A stretch of 64,000 bases of DNA from Rosellinia necatrix (lineage: Eukaryota > Ascomycota > Sordariomycetes > Xylariales > Xylariaceae), in contig JAGYVD010000004.1 of NCBI GenBank assembly GCA_021209875.1, forward strand, positions 4,377,001-4,441,000, given 5' to 3'. Position 1 is the first letter of the stretch, and the number at the start of each line of letters is the position of its first letter. A program made the position numbers and the translations under genes. Under the pieces are notes generated by a model, which had not been told where the DNA came from, ran no database searches, and was given only the letters and a program-made list of their open reading frames with translations. Of the stretch, positions 1-12,447 are shown in pieces.

Positions 1-3000
1 CCGGCCTGGGAGTGCCAATGCCCTACCTCTGGATTTAGGGCTGGACAGGATAGACCCGAAAGCAGACCCATTCGTTCTCGTGGGATATCTACATGGTACC
101 GCATCGCATGAACGCTTACTTAATGAGCCTTGCCTTTCAAAATACTATACAGTTTGAGATTTGTCATCCTGTAATAAAATCCTTAGAGAGCTTCTACTTG
201 CAGAAGTTGATCATCGACTCATTAGTATCCATTCTATTCCTTCACAACATTGATCTGCGAGATACACCCACTTATGACTTTTTGGTCTCTCGTGTGATTC
301 GGAGATAAGCTATTCGAAAGTATCGGATCCCTTACATTGATTTATAATACAATAAGTTCTAGCTAGCGTTGTTGTAAATTGGACCGTGAGAGTAGCCTCA
401 GGCGGATAGTAGAAGGTTGCGTACGGGCTTCGTCGAAATCCCCATAACTTCTGTCGTGATCATTAGATATTAGTTCATAGTGTAACACTGCTACGGCCCT
501 AGTTACATGGCATATGAGTGACTATGGACAATCATGTGCTCAGCTTCGTAACGTTTTACTTCCAGTCTATAGTAATGGTGTTGTTATGCTATTGCGTTGC
601 AGCTCTGTTTTATGACAGATGTGAAATCTACAGCTACCTACCCAGGTAATTTAGCTTTCGTTTCAGAATAGAATTTGATTAAACTCTCATTGTGCGAAAA
701 TTGTCTATTTCTCTTGGTCGACTTCGTGGGAACTTTTGTTATATGCTCATGACTATAAACAAGTGGCTGCATGATGTTTGGTCATGGGGATGGCCTTTCT
801 GCACAGGCATAACTGATGTGTCAATGACGAGTCATGAGGATTCGCCCAGCGCGGTATGTTTCAGGTGGCAGATGTGATTGTCGAAGCGCGGGATTAACCT
901 AGACTGCTCGACTGTAACAAAAGGACAACACTCGGTTGCTGTTTCTGGGCTCATGTGGCGCAAGAGTTGTTGGTCACGTAGTTAGAATTTTGTCTAGGTC
1001 CCTGTCCGTCTTCCCTTCTGAGCCCAACGCAATATTACAAACGATGACTTTTTCATGGTCAATCCCGTGGTCGGTAAAATTTATAATAGTGTCTCTCGGC
1101 AGTGCGGTATATCCCCTCGCTGTGCTGCATGCCATTAGGTGCCATTGCAGCAAACACGCAGACCAAAGTGGGCTCTACCGTATCTCAAACAATAGCGGTA
1201 GAAACAAACGGGTTCCTGATATGATAATGCATTATCATGGTCAGAGAATAGGCAGGTGCTAAGCTGGCAAATGTAACATTTGATACATAGCATTTACTGG
1301 AGTCAACAACCCCCCTTTCCAGCGGTAAGATTCGAGGGGTCTAAGGGGGAAGGGGACTTTTACTAGACCACTACACCTTTCATAGACCAGCAAGGGGGAG
1401 TCAACAAGCTAGCAAGTATACGAGAGATGCTTTCAATGCTAGAATGGCTTGGGAAAGACACAGCCTCCGGCGAGTTTGATGATACTTGAAATGCATCAAT
1501 ATGCCCGCTCAACCGAGACGACCCCTATTCATTATGGACAATCATGACATATGCCCTCATCTGTTCTGATCTCAGTGTTGGAAACTTTGGTTGATCAAGA
1601 CAAGAACGATCCACTTGGTGGATACTATATGGGCTAATTTCATGACACCAACACAGCTTGAGAATGTGACGCTGGTAAAATACATACCGGCCATGATGTT
1701 CGAGAAAGCTTCAAGAAGGGTTGGGTGGAAAGCTCCAAATATGTCGTCACCTTCTGACAATGGATCTGTAAATGGACCTGTTAATAGACAACCTACTGTC
1801 GATCCTAGGGGGGGGGAACGCTTTCTGGAGCCTTTTATTGGCCGCTTCCTTGGGCTAGACCAAAGGCGGCCGAGCAACCTTGCTCATGCGGAGAGCGGTA
1901 CTTGGTAAATGACAGGAGCCAACAACAATAGTGATAGATAGTGCCGGAGTCCAATTCTGCCCTCGGGTGCCTATCTCACTATAATTACCTATGCACTACC
2001 CGCCCAAGCGCGTTACCCGGGAGAAGTATGATCTGGTAGGTCCGTATCGGAAGCCGATCTTCCCGGGACGGACCTTGGAATCGCAAGCATGTCGTGACTA
2101 CCTGTTAGTGCAAAGCGACAATGAGAATTCATCATGCTTACCTATCCTAACCTCTCCTTACGTACTCCTCCCCACGACCTGCCACCTAGCCCAGATAGGT
2201 AATCAACCAGTAATCGTGAAGGAACTGATTGTGAACTAGAACGACCCAAGACGGGGCTGTGTTCAGTGAATATATCTTGGCGCATTTGTGAGCATGTATA
2301 CGTGGGGTTTAGACGGCCTGAATCGCCCGAATCTGGCCTGAAGTGTGTAGGTGTGTCTCTGGCTGCCTAAGTAGCTTCAGCCGCAACCGACCCCCCGGGT
2401 CCCTCTTAGTCCTTTTTCCTCTCGCGGATCATTCCGTTCTTAGAAAACGGTCACCCCCTTCAAGGGGATGCGGCAGTCCCAACGCCAAGGACGGCCTTTG
2501 CTTCCTCTATTCGCCGTTAGCCCTCCCTAGTTTGGCCTTCGAGACTAGACTCGAATAGCCGAAGCCACTGGGCTGCCTAGGTAGGTAAGGTGACCTATGG
2601 TGCGCTGGCGGATCTCTCCGTTCCTATTCAAGCTGACCAGCAAAGCTCGCCATGTGCTGCACGCCTGGCCTTTTGTTTTATCATGATACTAGGATCTTCA
2701 CCGTTCACCCATATCATTACCACCTCTGTATAGATAAACTGTTCGATGAATAGTGAGCACTAGATATCTTCATATGGCCTGAACACTTGATGTCGCCATT
2801 AGAGATAGCGGATAGTGCTACTAAAGCCCGGCATCTGAAAGGCAAATCGAGGGCGTATTCCAAGGCCCGGAGTGATAAGAGACCAGCCTGAAGCATTCGT
2901 GATCTCGAGTAAAATCCCACCAACATATATTTAACCGGGAACTTCAACCACGCCGCGGAACCGAGCTCCGGGCTCCGGAACTCCACAAGACACGGACAAG

Positions 3001-4509
3001 AGTACTCGTTATATAAGCTAACCGAACAAAGGAGATGCTGAAAGGTATAGTCTGGTTTATTCTTGAGGCGATAACAGGGGATATTTCTAGAATCTAGAGC
3101 TTGTGATTCCGTGATAGATTAACGCATGAATCGTAGCGACAGGGTAAAAAACCCCCTCGCTCCCCATGATGAGAGTTTAGGGCAGGCCAGGGGCCACCAT
3201 CAGGCTTGGTAGGAAAGGAGGAAAGAGATACAAAGTTCGCGAGGTGTGTAACACCGGGACTGGAAGAACCCGAACGAAGTCACGGCCGATTTGAGGGCCC
3301 TATGGCAAACCATACATCTCCCAACGCGGTAGCCTAATCGTGTAAAATATAAGTATAAGCGGGATCGGATAATGCAGTAACACGGGCGAGTAGGTCATGA
3401 GGCATATGAAATTGGTCGTTGGGACGGGGGCCCATGATCCAATAGAGAAGGGACATTTCACCGAGTAGGTGGTCGTATTAATTTATCTGCTTCATAATGG
3501 CCTTGCCGCCAACATCTGTGTCTCCTGTGTCAACCTTCCAACTGCCACAGGTAGTCATGTCCACTGCACGCTTCTTGTAGGCAATATTATTACTAGCCCG
3601 GGTTGTTGAGACTTGACGAGGGCCATTTTAGCTAGGCCATAGCCACCATAGCTGGTGGGCGGCGAGGCCCTATTAGCGCTCTTCTCGAGTATTGATAATC
3701 GCTATTTGGGTGTAGACCGTCGACGTACCCGTTTTTCGGTTTAAACCCGCCAGCTTGCTACGTTAGTACGCCTCGATGATGCGATCAGAACCCAGCGCTG
3801 AAAGTGCCGTTGAGCACGCCAGAGTATGTCAATGGAAAATAGAGTAACATTGTGAACTTGGAAGCTTGCATTCCTGCAATTCAGTGTCATCCTCTTTAGC
3901 TCATCGAGTGTATCGTCCATTGATGACCTGGACGTTAAGATATTTTGACCAAATATATCATCTCCACAGATCGCTGTTAATAGACACTGGTTATGTTTTT
4001 GTCAATATAGGAGCGGAGAATAGTTTTGTTTCCAGTGATTGATGTTACGCAAGTTTACATACGCTCGGGGTCGGTTATATTATTCTCCCGTCAGCGAATA
4101 CAGGCCTAATTCACCGCAGCAGATGTTAGGGACGCTGACATATGATGGATGTGGAGAAATCAATTCATTACCTCTGAAGCCTCAGAATGACCCCTAAGAG
4201 ATATTGTAATTGGATGAACAACATTTTGTAAAACCGAATATGTGCCAAAAGCCAACAAAAGACCATCCGATGAGCCCCTGATCAGCCTGAGGGCTCCCAT
4301 GTTCCAGAGACTTGTATCCGCACTATATATCCCCAACCGCCATTATGGGTTTCATACAACCTGGTGCGGAGTGTCTCGTACAATGTTACTAGAGAATGAT
4401 AACGTTGAATTCGTCAAATGTGTATGTTAAAAGCATCCCGGCTGCTAGCGAATCGAATTAGCTGTACACGACCTGTTTCGTTCGGCTGTTTTCGAGGCGC
4501 TAGCCGTCT
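1..4509. other. Gene-free region, possibly decayed repeat DNA
   Basis: No open frame here looks like a conserved protein, and all frames are broken by frequent stops. The only suggestive stretch is at about 51-110 on the + strand. One frame there reads RIDPKADPFVLVGYLHG, which resembles the segment after the integrase core of Ty1/copia polyproteins. It has no flanking support, so it may be a small relic or chance. CpG is not obviously depleted, so strong RIP (repeat-induced point mutation) is not evident by eye. A TAGGTAGG-type motif occurs at about 2574-2590. The last 100 bases are the 3' flank of the Hsp40 gene. Confidence 0.5.
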
Positions 4510-5752
4510 CTACAGGATCTCTTTAAGTTGTTCTTTCTGCGAAGCCGTCAAATGGGTGGGGAACTTGACGTTATACTTTATGACGAAGTTTCCGCGTTCG
4601 CCTGGCTTCTTCGAGATTGGCATCCCCAGGCCTGGGTATGAATCTGACATGCCGGGTCCTGTCGGGCCGCCTTTCTCGAGAATAAGCTGCTTCCCATCTA
4701 TGGTTGTTACTGTCCTCTTCCAACCAGTTAAAGCCTCTTTGAAATCTAGGTCAACCGTCTGAACGATGTCATCGCCATCGCGAACAAATATCGGGTGATC
4801 TTTCTGTGGTATGTATTAGCGTCGCTCTATTAATCAATACCAGGACGGGTAAATTTATCATCAAAACTTACCTCCTCAACTATAAAATGTAGATCTTGCT
4901 TGCCACCCTCCTCTTGGTCACCGACGCCCTTGAACTTGATCTTGCTGCCCTTCTTCAGTCCAGGTTTGATCGGGACCTCTAAGACTTGATCGGTGGTCGT
5001 TCGCTTGCCGCTGTCGTCAAATGTCTTGCGTTTAATCTTCATTTTCTTAGTAAGGCCGTTGTACAACTCCTCCAAAGTCAGCGGCAAGGGGCGTTCCACT
5101 GTCGTGACTTCGGGTGCCGGGTCTCTTGAACCAGTATTTCGAAATGGATCCCCGCCTGTGAAACCACGCGTCCGACCTGATCTACCACCGGAAGTTCTGG
5201 GTATACTGCTGCCAAACATGGAAGAGAAGTCGTCATCGTCCCCACCGAAGCCCCCAGTAGCAGTTTCGCTCATGAATTGGGAAAAGATATTCTCCGGGTT
5301 GCTAAAGTGAAAGGGGTTGGTGGCACTGGTGGTGAAGTGAAACGACCGCGCAGCGCCGGCCATGTTTTTGCCAAAGTTGAAGTTTTGGAATTCGGGGGGT
5401 ATACCTTGCCCGCCAGCAAAGGGGTTCTCTCCCGGTGATTGAGCCGTACCACCCCGAAGAAGATATTCGAGTCCATATTGATCATATATCTTACGCTTTT
5501 CGGGGTCAGAGAGGATTTCGTAAGCCTGGGAACACTCTTTGAACCTTTCAGCTGCATTTGGGTTGTCTTTGTTCTTGTCCGGGTGCCATTTTAACGCAGC
5601 TTTACTGTGAACGTGTTAGCCCAAGGATAAGTAATAAGAATATGGCGTAGGATGGAGGGCTCGGGTGCTTACCGGTATGCTTTCTTGATCTCTTCCTGTG
5701 TTGCGTCCGGCTTCACACCGAGGTGGTCATAGAGCTTTGTTTCCTTCACCAT
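4510..5752 (-). CDS. SIS1: Class B (type II) DnaJ/Hsp40 co-chaperone, Sis1/Psi1 family
   Basis: Three exons: 5673-5752, 4872-5604 and 4510-4803. Both introns are 68 nt, begin with GTAAG and end in CAG, and all phases agree, giving 368 aa. The J domain is at residues 1-70: it starts [20 protein letters not shown] and has the HPD motif at residues 34-36, the site that stimulates Hsp70 ATPase. A Gly/Phe-rich and Gly/Asp-rich linker follows (about 75-190). The two-part C-terminal substrate-binding domain comes next ([10 protein letters not shown]... to ...[11 protein letters not shown]). There is no CxxCxGxG zinc finger, which marks class B. Family knowledge: Sis1/DNAJB1 proteins work with cytosolic Hsp70 in folding, disaggregation and translation-linked quality control. 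The start is fixed by the canonical J-domain N-terminus. Confidence 0.95.
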
Positions 5753-7556
5753 GTTGGGAGAGGCAGAGCAGGCACAAGCGTGGCCGAGTGTGCAGATGTA
5801 TATTGAAATTGGCGTGAAACTGCGTTGGCCCGAAACTATGTTGGCCCAGTGTAGAAGGGCGATAGAGACGAAAAGGATCTAGAATTGGCGGATCGGTAGT
5901 GAATTCTCTGTGGTTACGATGTTCCGGGGTTGGAGGATGGGAAGGAAGTTCGCATCTGGAGGTCGGGAGGGATATGTGTTTGCCGGTTGGGCAGCGCTGA
6001 AATGACTGGATATAAACCTCCAGCTAGCTACCGTCCACGGTTGAAGTCTATGGTATTGGTCGTCTCCGGTAGAAGGTTCGGGAAGGGCCAGGGAGAGCTG
6101 GTTGGACAGGAGGACGACAGAAGGGATCTGTTTGATGATGATAGTGGTGTCTGGTGGTGGTAACGGTAGGTGCAGGTGATACGAGAGATGGCCTGTGGAC
6201 GATCAAATGACGAGTGACGTTATACCCGCACCGAACCGAATTTAACTGAACGGCTCAGCCGAGCAGCGTACACAGGGAGGACTGATATAACAATGCGCTC
6301 CCGACAGGAACATGTGAATGATTCTGCAACCGGAGATGGGGCTTGCCGGGTATTTCGTTGTCTCTGTTGCTTTCCCACGCTCCTTGGACTGAGATGGAAT
6401 ATGGCTAAATAAGTAGACGGGTTGGTGAAATCAGGGCGGTCAAAGGAAATGCCTTGATTGCTGGATACAGGGAGGTAGCAGAGTAAAGTGCGGAAGCTTG
6501 TAAAAGCTTGGAAAGTTGGAGAAGACCGTCTAAGCCAGACAATGACGCCCAATAGTTGTGGAGTCGCGGGGTAGGTTGTCTGTAGGTAAGGAAGGTAGGT
6601 AGATACTTAGGTAGGTAGGCAGGTAGGTACCTTAGGTAGTTACTTCAACTAAGTAAGTAACCTGCCTTAGTACCTACAGTCGCAGACGGAAGTGCTTACT
6701 GAACAAAGTACCTGGTGCCATCATGTGACCCATTAAAATGTAAACAGCTAGGTGCTCCCTAAGTTCCCCCCTCCATGAGTTTAATAGAATATTCTCGAAG
6801 CTTCCACCTGCAACTGGATACATCTGGTGAACACCAGAGAGCTAGCAATGGAAACAAAGGGTTTGTGTTCCTCGATATTGCCCAGGGCCCTAAATTTCCA
6901 TGGAACCAAGGTGAAATACAAAGTACCTACCTGGTATTAATACCTGAGAGATGCGGCATCTACCCATACTTGTAACTGCCTGCCGAGGTAACTACTTACT
7001 CAACTTAAACTACCCGTACTGCTAGTGCTTGCCAGTGCATATCCAGAAACGAAATTGTCGTTGGAGATAGGCCGCGCAGAGGGAGAGGCCCGCCGTCAGT
7101 GCATACGTAGCCGGCGCATTTACTCAAAAAGATTGCTCCCACAATGCTGGGTACAGCTCTCAACGAGTTCACGCTCCACTATGAAAAGTTTATGGATAAG
7201 CTTATTTTTCTTGCACGGTCGTGACACCGCCTCTGACATGCTGTGGGTATCATCACATAACTCTTGCTCCTATCCCCATCGCCAACCAAACCAACCGCTC
7301 TTCAAACATGCAGTATGGGTATATTCTTAGCTTTGACACACCGTTTGATACCGTGGGCCAGTTGGAACCACCACAGATCCGGGTAGACTGGACAGCGATC
7401 ATGCTGTTGCGTTGCGATTCATCTACGATGGGTTTCTAGACATCGGCGAACCCATCCTAGAATCATTCGTACTGTTGCTGCTACCGCCCTCGCCACTGCC
7501 GCCGTCGCCATAACGCCTGGGAAGAGCAACCAGAGTAACCAGAATACCCAGGGCTT
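5753..7556. other. Intergenic region between the Hsp40 gene and the UBA/UIM gene
   Basis: The right part of this 1.8-kb gap is the 3' flank of the UBA/UIM gene, and the left part is the promoter side of the Hsp40 gene. Short open frames exist on both strands but none resembles a known protein or shows splice support. A dense block of TAGG/TACC tetranucleotides lies at about 6571-6685. I see nothing else. Confidence 0.6.
6571..6685. repeat. TAGGTA/TACCTA tetranucleotide-period block
   Basis: The stretch is dominated by units such as GTAGGTAG, AGGTAGGT and GGTACCTTAGGTAG, with both orientations mixed, so it can fold into short hairpins. The same family recurs in most intergenic gaps of the window. 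Confidence 0.75.
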
Positions 7557-10500
7557 CTAACCGCCTCTATGTCCAGGCTCTGGATCTAGATCCATCGTGT
7601 CGATGGGATTTTGAGCCGAAGTTGTCGATCCGGCTAGAAATAGATGCATGACACCTTTACGCTCACTCATCTCCGGCATTTTGTACGTAGAGGCAGTGTT
7701 CGTATCCGACTCATTGCCATCACCTTGGCTATAGCCATCGGGAGGCCCATTCCCTTCTCTGTCGCCGTACCCAGTGGCTCTACATTCGTCAGTTTGGCAT
7801 TTAGCAAGTGACTCAACTACGTCACCAAGTTTCAAGGACCGAGAATCATTGCGTTGGTGCGCGGGGCTCGATACATCACCGTAAGCTGGTTGGGGATCGT
7901 CGAATGTAAGTTCGACATCGGCTAGGTCACTTCGAATACTCCCATTGGTGGCGACGGACGAACCAACACTATGTTTTCGTTTGCATCTAGTCCCGGAGGG
8001 AATCCGCGATAGAGCTGCGGCGGTTACTCCTAGTGCCGGTCGATCTTGCATTGCGACATCTTGGTTTTGACTCGTAGTTTCGCGCAAGTTTGCTTCTTGC
8101 GCAAGCTCTTGCTGAAAGGAGCGGTTATCAGCCTTGACGAACATCTGATTGGCACATTAGCTCTTCTTTCTACATAATTTGCCACGTCTCTACTCTAAGG
8201 GTCAGACGCACACGCAGAGCGTCAGATAACGGGATTGGCTCCTGATTCAGCGCCGTTTCTGAGGCATACACAACGATTGGGTTTTTGCACTCAGTTCCCG
8301 CTGCTTGTATGACATCGTCGATTGTTACTTTCTTAAGGGCAGGTTAGCACCACGATTAATTTGTGATATTGTGTATGCGTACTTCAGATTTGATAGGGGA
8401 CGCATCGCTCTTAACGTATCCAATCTTCCACCACTGGTCTTTGACTGTCGAGTGTTCGTTGGGATTGGGCGAGTCTTCTACGTCTCGGACACAGACGTAG
8501 GCTACATCGGATGTTGTCGCTACTCCACGCAGTAAATACTTCGTGGATGGGTCCCAATACTCAGGGCGATAAGCGTTATTGTGAGAGCGGAAAACAAAAC
8601 GATCGTCCTCAACTTCGTGTTCCTGGCAAGTTAGGCGTTTGCGAACTACCTCAAGATGCCTATTCAATTCTTCCTTTTGCTGCTCGCACTCTGCGCTGAA
8701 TTAGTCCTAAGGCCCTCTTAGCAAAACAAGCGCCCTACTTACCGGTCAATGCGCGGCCCGCCTCTTCAATCCTATCCTTGCAAACCTGGATGACATACTC
8801 CCACTTTTCCTGATCAATTATTTCGTCACTTGTGAAGTCGGAGGGTCCGGACCACGTGTGGATGAGGCGAAGGTCGTCCATGCTATACGGTGTTCCCTTC
8901 CACCATTGGTCTTGGAACTGACGCCACTGGATGTCCTTCTTTTGCCGTCCAAGGAGGTGCTCAGCATACGCAATCATCTTAGCGCAGCATTCCCGAACGT
9001 CGTGTTTGTGGTCAAAACCTAAGAGATCAGAGCAACCAAACTGGCCGGTACAGTTAACTCGTTCTTCTTCGGACCAGGCTAGGTTTTTGAGTGCGTCTTT
9101 GATTTCGCGGATTTGGGTTTGGAAATGTAGAGCAAGTTCCTTGCGGCTATTCATATAGCGATCAGCGTAGAAGACTGCGGGTATCTGGCACGGTTTGACT
9201 AGCCCTCCGCCTCCGAAACGCAGAGTGAGAACCTCGGCAGGTTTCAGCAATACTGCGGTTTTGGCGTCGTGGGGAAAAGTATAGTCCAACGATAAAGCGC
9301 TGGACCAAAGCAGATGATCCAGCGCATCGTACAGAGTTTCCACACACGAATATGTTTCATAATCGAGTACGAGATCTAGGAATATAAAAGAAGTGGTATT
9401 CTCTTCTTCCTCGGGTTGTCCGTCGAATTCTGATTGGCGGGGCGACGGGGTTATCACAGGCATGATCTTGCCCGTTGTGATCATCTGATCTATCTCACAA
9501 TCGGGACTATCACCACCTATGTCTTGCAGTGCCTGGAACAGCCTCTCTTCAATATCAGGCATCCACGAACCAAAGCTCTCGTCAATCGCCTTGGTCTCAG
9601 CGAGGCTATCAGCACTGGCATAACTTCGTTCTGACATGTCCAGGAATGCTGCTAGGCGATGGAGCTCTTCAATGAAATCGGGATGCGTTTCTTCCCCCCA
9701 GACATCTTCCCCTCTAGCTATCTTCGTGAGCACATCCTGTCTTAAAATCGGGTTCCCTTTCCACCATTCAGTATTGTGGCCATATGTGGGGGCTGGCCTA
9801 CCGCAAGCCAGAAGGAAATTTCGGGCTAGAGGTATCTTGCTATAGATGGATATGAGGGATCCAGCACGATGGGGTTTCGTTTGTCGTAGAAAGGCAGGCG
9901 CATCTATATCCCTAATCCTGTTGGAGGCAGGAGGGTCGGTGGCCTCGGCCTCAACCGTTGCTTTCGTCGGCACCATCGCCCACATCGCCGTGTCATACTC
10001 GGGGCGGTTCGCGGGGCCGAAGTACTTGGAGTTCGTCTCGTGATCAACAACGCCGACCTCTTGTGGCGTTATACCTGATTCGGCGGCGGACTCGGCAATG
10101 GCTCGTGCAAGATCAGCGTCTTCCTGGATGGCATTGGTAGGGCCCCCCTATGGCGGTGATCAGTATCAAATTTAAACCCAAGCGGGATAAATACCCGCCC
10201 AGCAAGAGGGCCTACCCAGCGGTGATCGATTGTCGGCGCGCGAGGGAGGCCGAGTAGGAGCTGCGCTATTGACATGACTGAGAGGGGGGAGTTCGTCGGC
10301 GGCCTGGATATTGAAAGCTGTAGATTGGGATAAGCAAGCGCGCCAAGGCGTGGGGGGGGATAGGTCGCTAACAAATTCCCGTCTGATTTGTCTCGCCCTC
10401 GCGGTCTGTGTTGAAGTGCGACTCATCCCATCTGTACTACGGGGTCTGATCAGCCTTGGTCAGTCGAACTGAGCGAGGAGTGTCCAAAGCTACCTTGTTG

Positions 10501-10731
10501 CCCGTGGGGTCGTCTAAGAACTCGTTCGTCGCGCTTTCTACGTTGTTGTTATTTGCCTACATGTGCAGCAGTAGGCCAGTCAGTGATCGCAGCGCCCAGG
10601 TTGTGGTAGGGAGAGTGCCCGGCAGCGTGGTTGAGTACCTTCAGGCGCTTAATGGCTTCGGCGCGTGATATTCCGAACAAGTCCTGGAGCAGGCTGGCAT
10701 CGCTCTCGGCGGGCTCTTCCAGGTGCGCCAT
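7557..10731 (-). CDS. UBA and UIM ubiquitin-binding protein with a USP25/28-like, apparently inactive protease region
   Basis: Exons placed from phase-consistent splice sites: 10639-10731, 10494-10556, 10373-10436, about 10271-10317 (3' end uncertain), 8743-10147, 8383-8690, 8212-8331 and 7557-8144. Splicing exons 1 and 2 restores a UBA-like domain: MAHLEEPAESDASLLQDLFG... joined to KANNNNVESATNEFLDDPTG. A UIM follows at the start of the large exon (EDADLARAIAESAAESG). The remainder contains PAFLRQTKPHRAGSLISIYS and three repeats of the type WWKGNP, QWWKGTPY and QWWKIGY. UBA plus UIM plus a USP-like region recalls USP25/USP28, but no Gly-Asn-x-Cys catalytic box is visible, so a scaffold or pseudo-deubiquitinase is likely (inference). 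The C-terminal 195 residues are low-complexity and acidic. The exon 4 to 5 junction does not close cleanly in phase and abuts a G6 run. Confidence 0.8.
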
Positions 10732-12447
10732 TGTATAGATACAAGCTTCCGGAGGCAGAGACGCAGTGCGTTTGGCTCGATGAACATGGGAAGCGATCGG
10801 ATCGCCAGTCCAAGACGAGCGAGCGGGCGGGGAGTCGGGCTGGTAGGGATAACTACAACGAGGCTCGTTCTCTCGGCGTGGATATTGCGATGTTATGCAG
10901 CAGGCATAGGCATGTCTCCCAAGCACCCCCAGGCAACCATTCAATCACCCAGAGAAGTAAACGTAGTCAGACTACGTCAGCGACGCCGGTGAAGAGGAGC
11001 AAATTGCCCAGGCGGGATGGGGATGGGGATGGGGATGCCGATGATGAAAATAAATGATACCTAAATTCTATCTTAACAAATGAGCTTTCACAAAGGTTAA
11101 GTAAGCATCAAGGGCGCTATATAAAGGACCCCGACTGCCCGCACCTGCAGCTTCGTAAGTACCCGGCAGGTGCATACAGCGAACTTTATTACATTATCAT
11201 GTTAGTAGCTCTGAGGTCGTTACTACAGCATGCTCCCGACTTAGGTCACCTTTATGGAGGGAAGGAGGGGCTTTTCAGCCCACAGTAGAATACCCCGATC
11301 GTTGTCGCCAATAACTACCTAGGTACCTAGTTATTGTATTAGGTACCTTACCCTAGGTAGGTAGGTAGCGTGCCAAGAGTATGACCCAAGTGTGTACTTA
11401 GATGCCTCAGGCATCAGTAGGTAAGTAGTTATAGGCACCTGAGATGGTTTTAACTTATACCGAGCAGGCCAATCTAGATAAGTACCTGCCACAGAAACAG
11501 CTTCAATAGACGGTAAAATTATTATATCTCGGCGCCTATTATATACTCATTTTTCATCTTGCAGGCATTATTTGAAGAGGTGCCTCATAGCATCTGGGAA
11601 GTGAACAATCATAAAAACCTAACCCGACGACACAGTCAGGAAGGGGGGGAGGGGGGGGTCCTTATCTGTGTTAGATAAGGATTGTGTAGATTAGAAAGGT
11701 AGCCAATCTACACCATACTTTTACAGACTCAATACCTCACTATCCTTAATAGACATTACTACCCGACTAGCCATGCCCGAGTTAGAGAATAGCAGGCTCT
11801 ACGTTCCTCTAAACCCATCTCGCACTTGTCATTCTCACTCTTGTGGAGAATATTTCCAAGTATAATAGATAAATTGTAACAAAGAGACACAATTGTCAGC
11901 GTTTTTAGGTTGAAATATTGTTGAATCAGACTAGTCGGCTAGCTACCTAACTAATTGGTTTGATTCGGGGTTCTGGGCTTGTCGTAGCCTCGTCCTCTCT
12001 GCAACTATACGTGGTTGTCACCGATGCCTGTATCTTCTATAAAAGGAATATACGATAACTAACCTAGCCAACTGGGGACTCGGAAGAAGCGAAATCGAAA
12101 GTAATATGAAAGCATGCCACTCCCTTTATCTAGTGGAAGAGATCCGAAAGACGCCATTGTCCGATGCTATGCAATAGTATGTATACCGATTTTAAGAAAT
12201 TTTGGCTGTCGGGCGGCCGGCTGGGCGTTATTCTTTTGCTCGTAGATAACCTTACGCCCTCAAATGCAACCTGAATAGGAGGGGATGGGTTGTGTGGGTC
12301 GAAACTCAACAGCGCTATGCTAGTAAAAAGCCGTTGAGGTGAGCAGAGTTTAGAGGCTGTTGCTAATATGAGCCTGCTTTCAAACCAGACAACGGGAAGT
12401 ACTGGTTGGTAGATTAAAACTTCTCCCATCATACTGTTCGGGGGAAG
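10732..12447. other. Intergenic region between the UBA/UIM gene and the Cdc34 gene
   Basis: This 1.7-kb gap holds the promoter side of the UBA/UIM gene on its left and the 3' flank of the Cdc34 gene on its right. It includes a short GGGGAT repeat at about 11018-11040, tetranucleotide-motif clusters at about 11315-11425, and a G-rich run near 11641-11660. No convincing gene is visible. Confidence 0.55.
11315..11425. repeat. TAGGTACC-type palindromic tetranucleotide cluster
   Basis: Overlapping palindromes such as CTAGGTACCTAG and CCTAGGTAGGTAGGTAG fall within about 100 bases, followed by AGTAGGTAAGTAG. It is another copy of the dispersed intergenic family. Confidence 0.75.
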
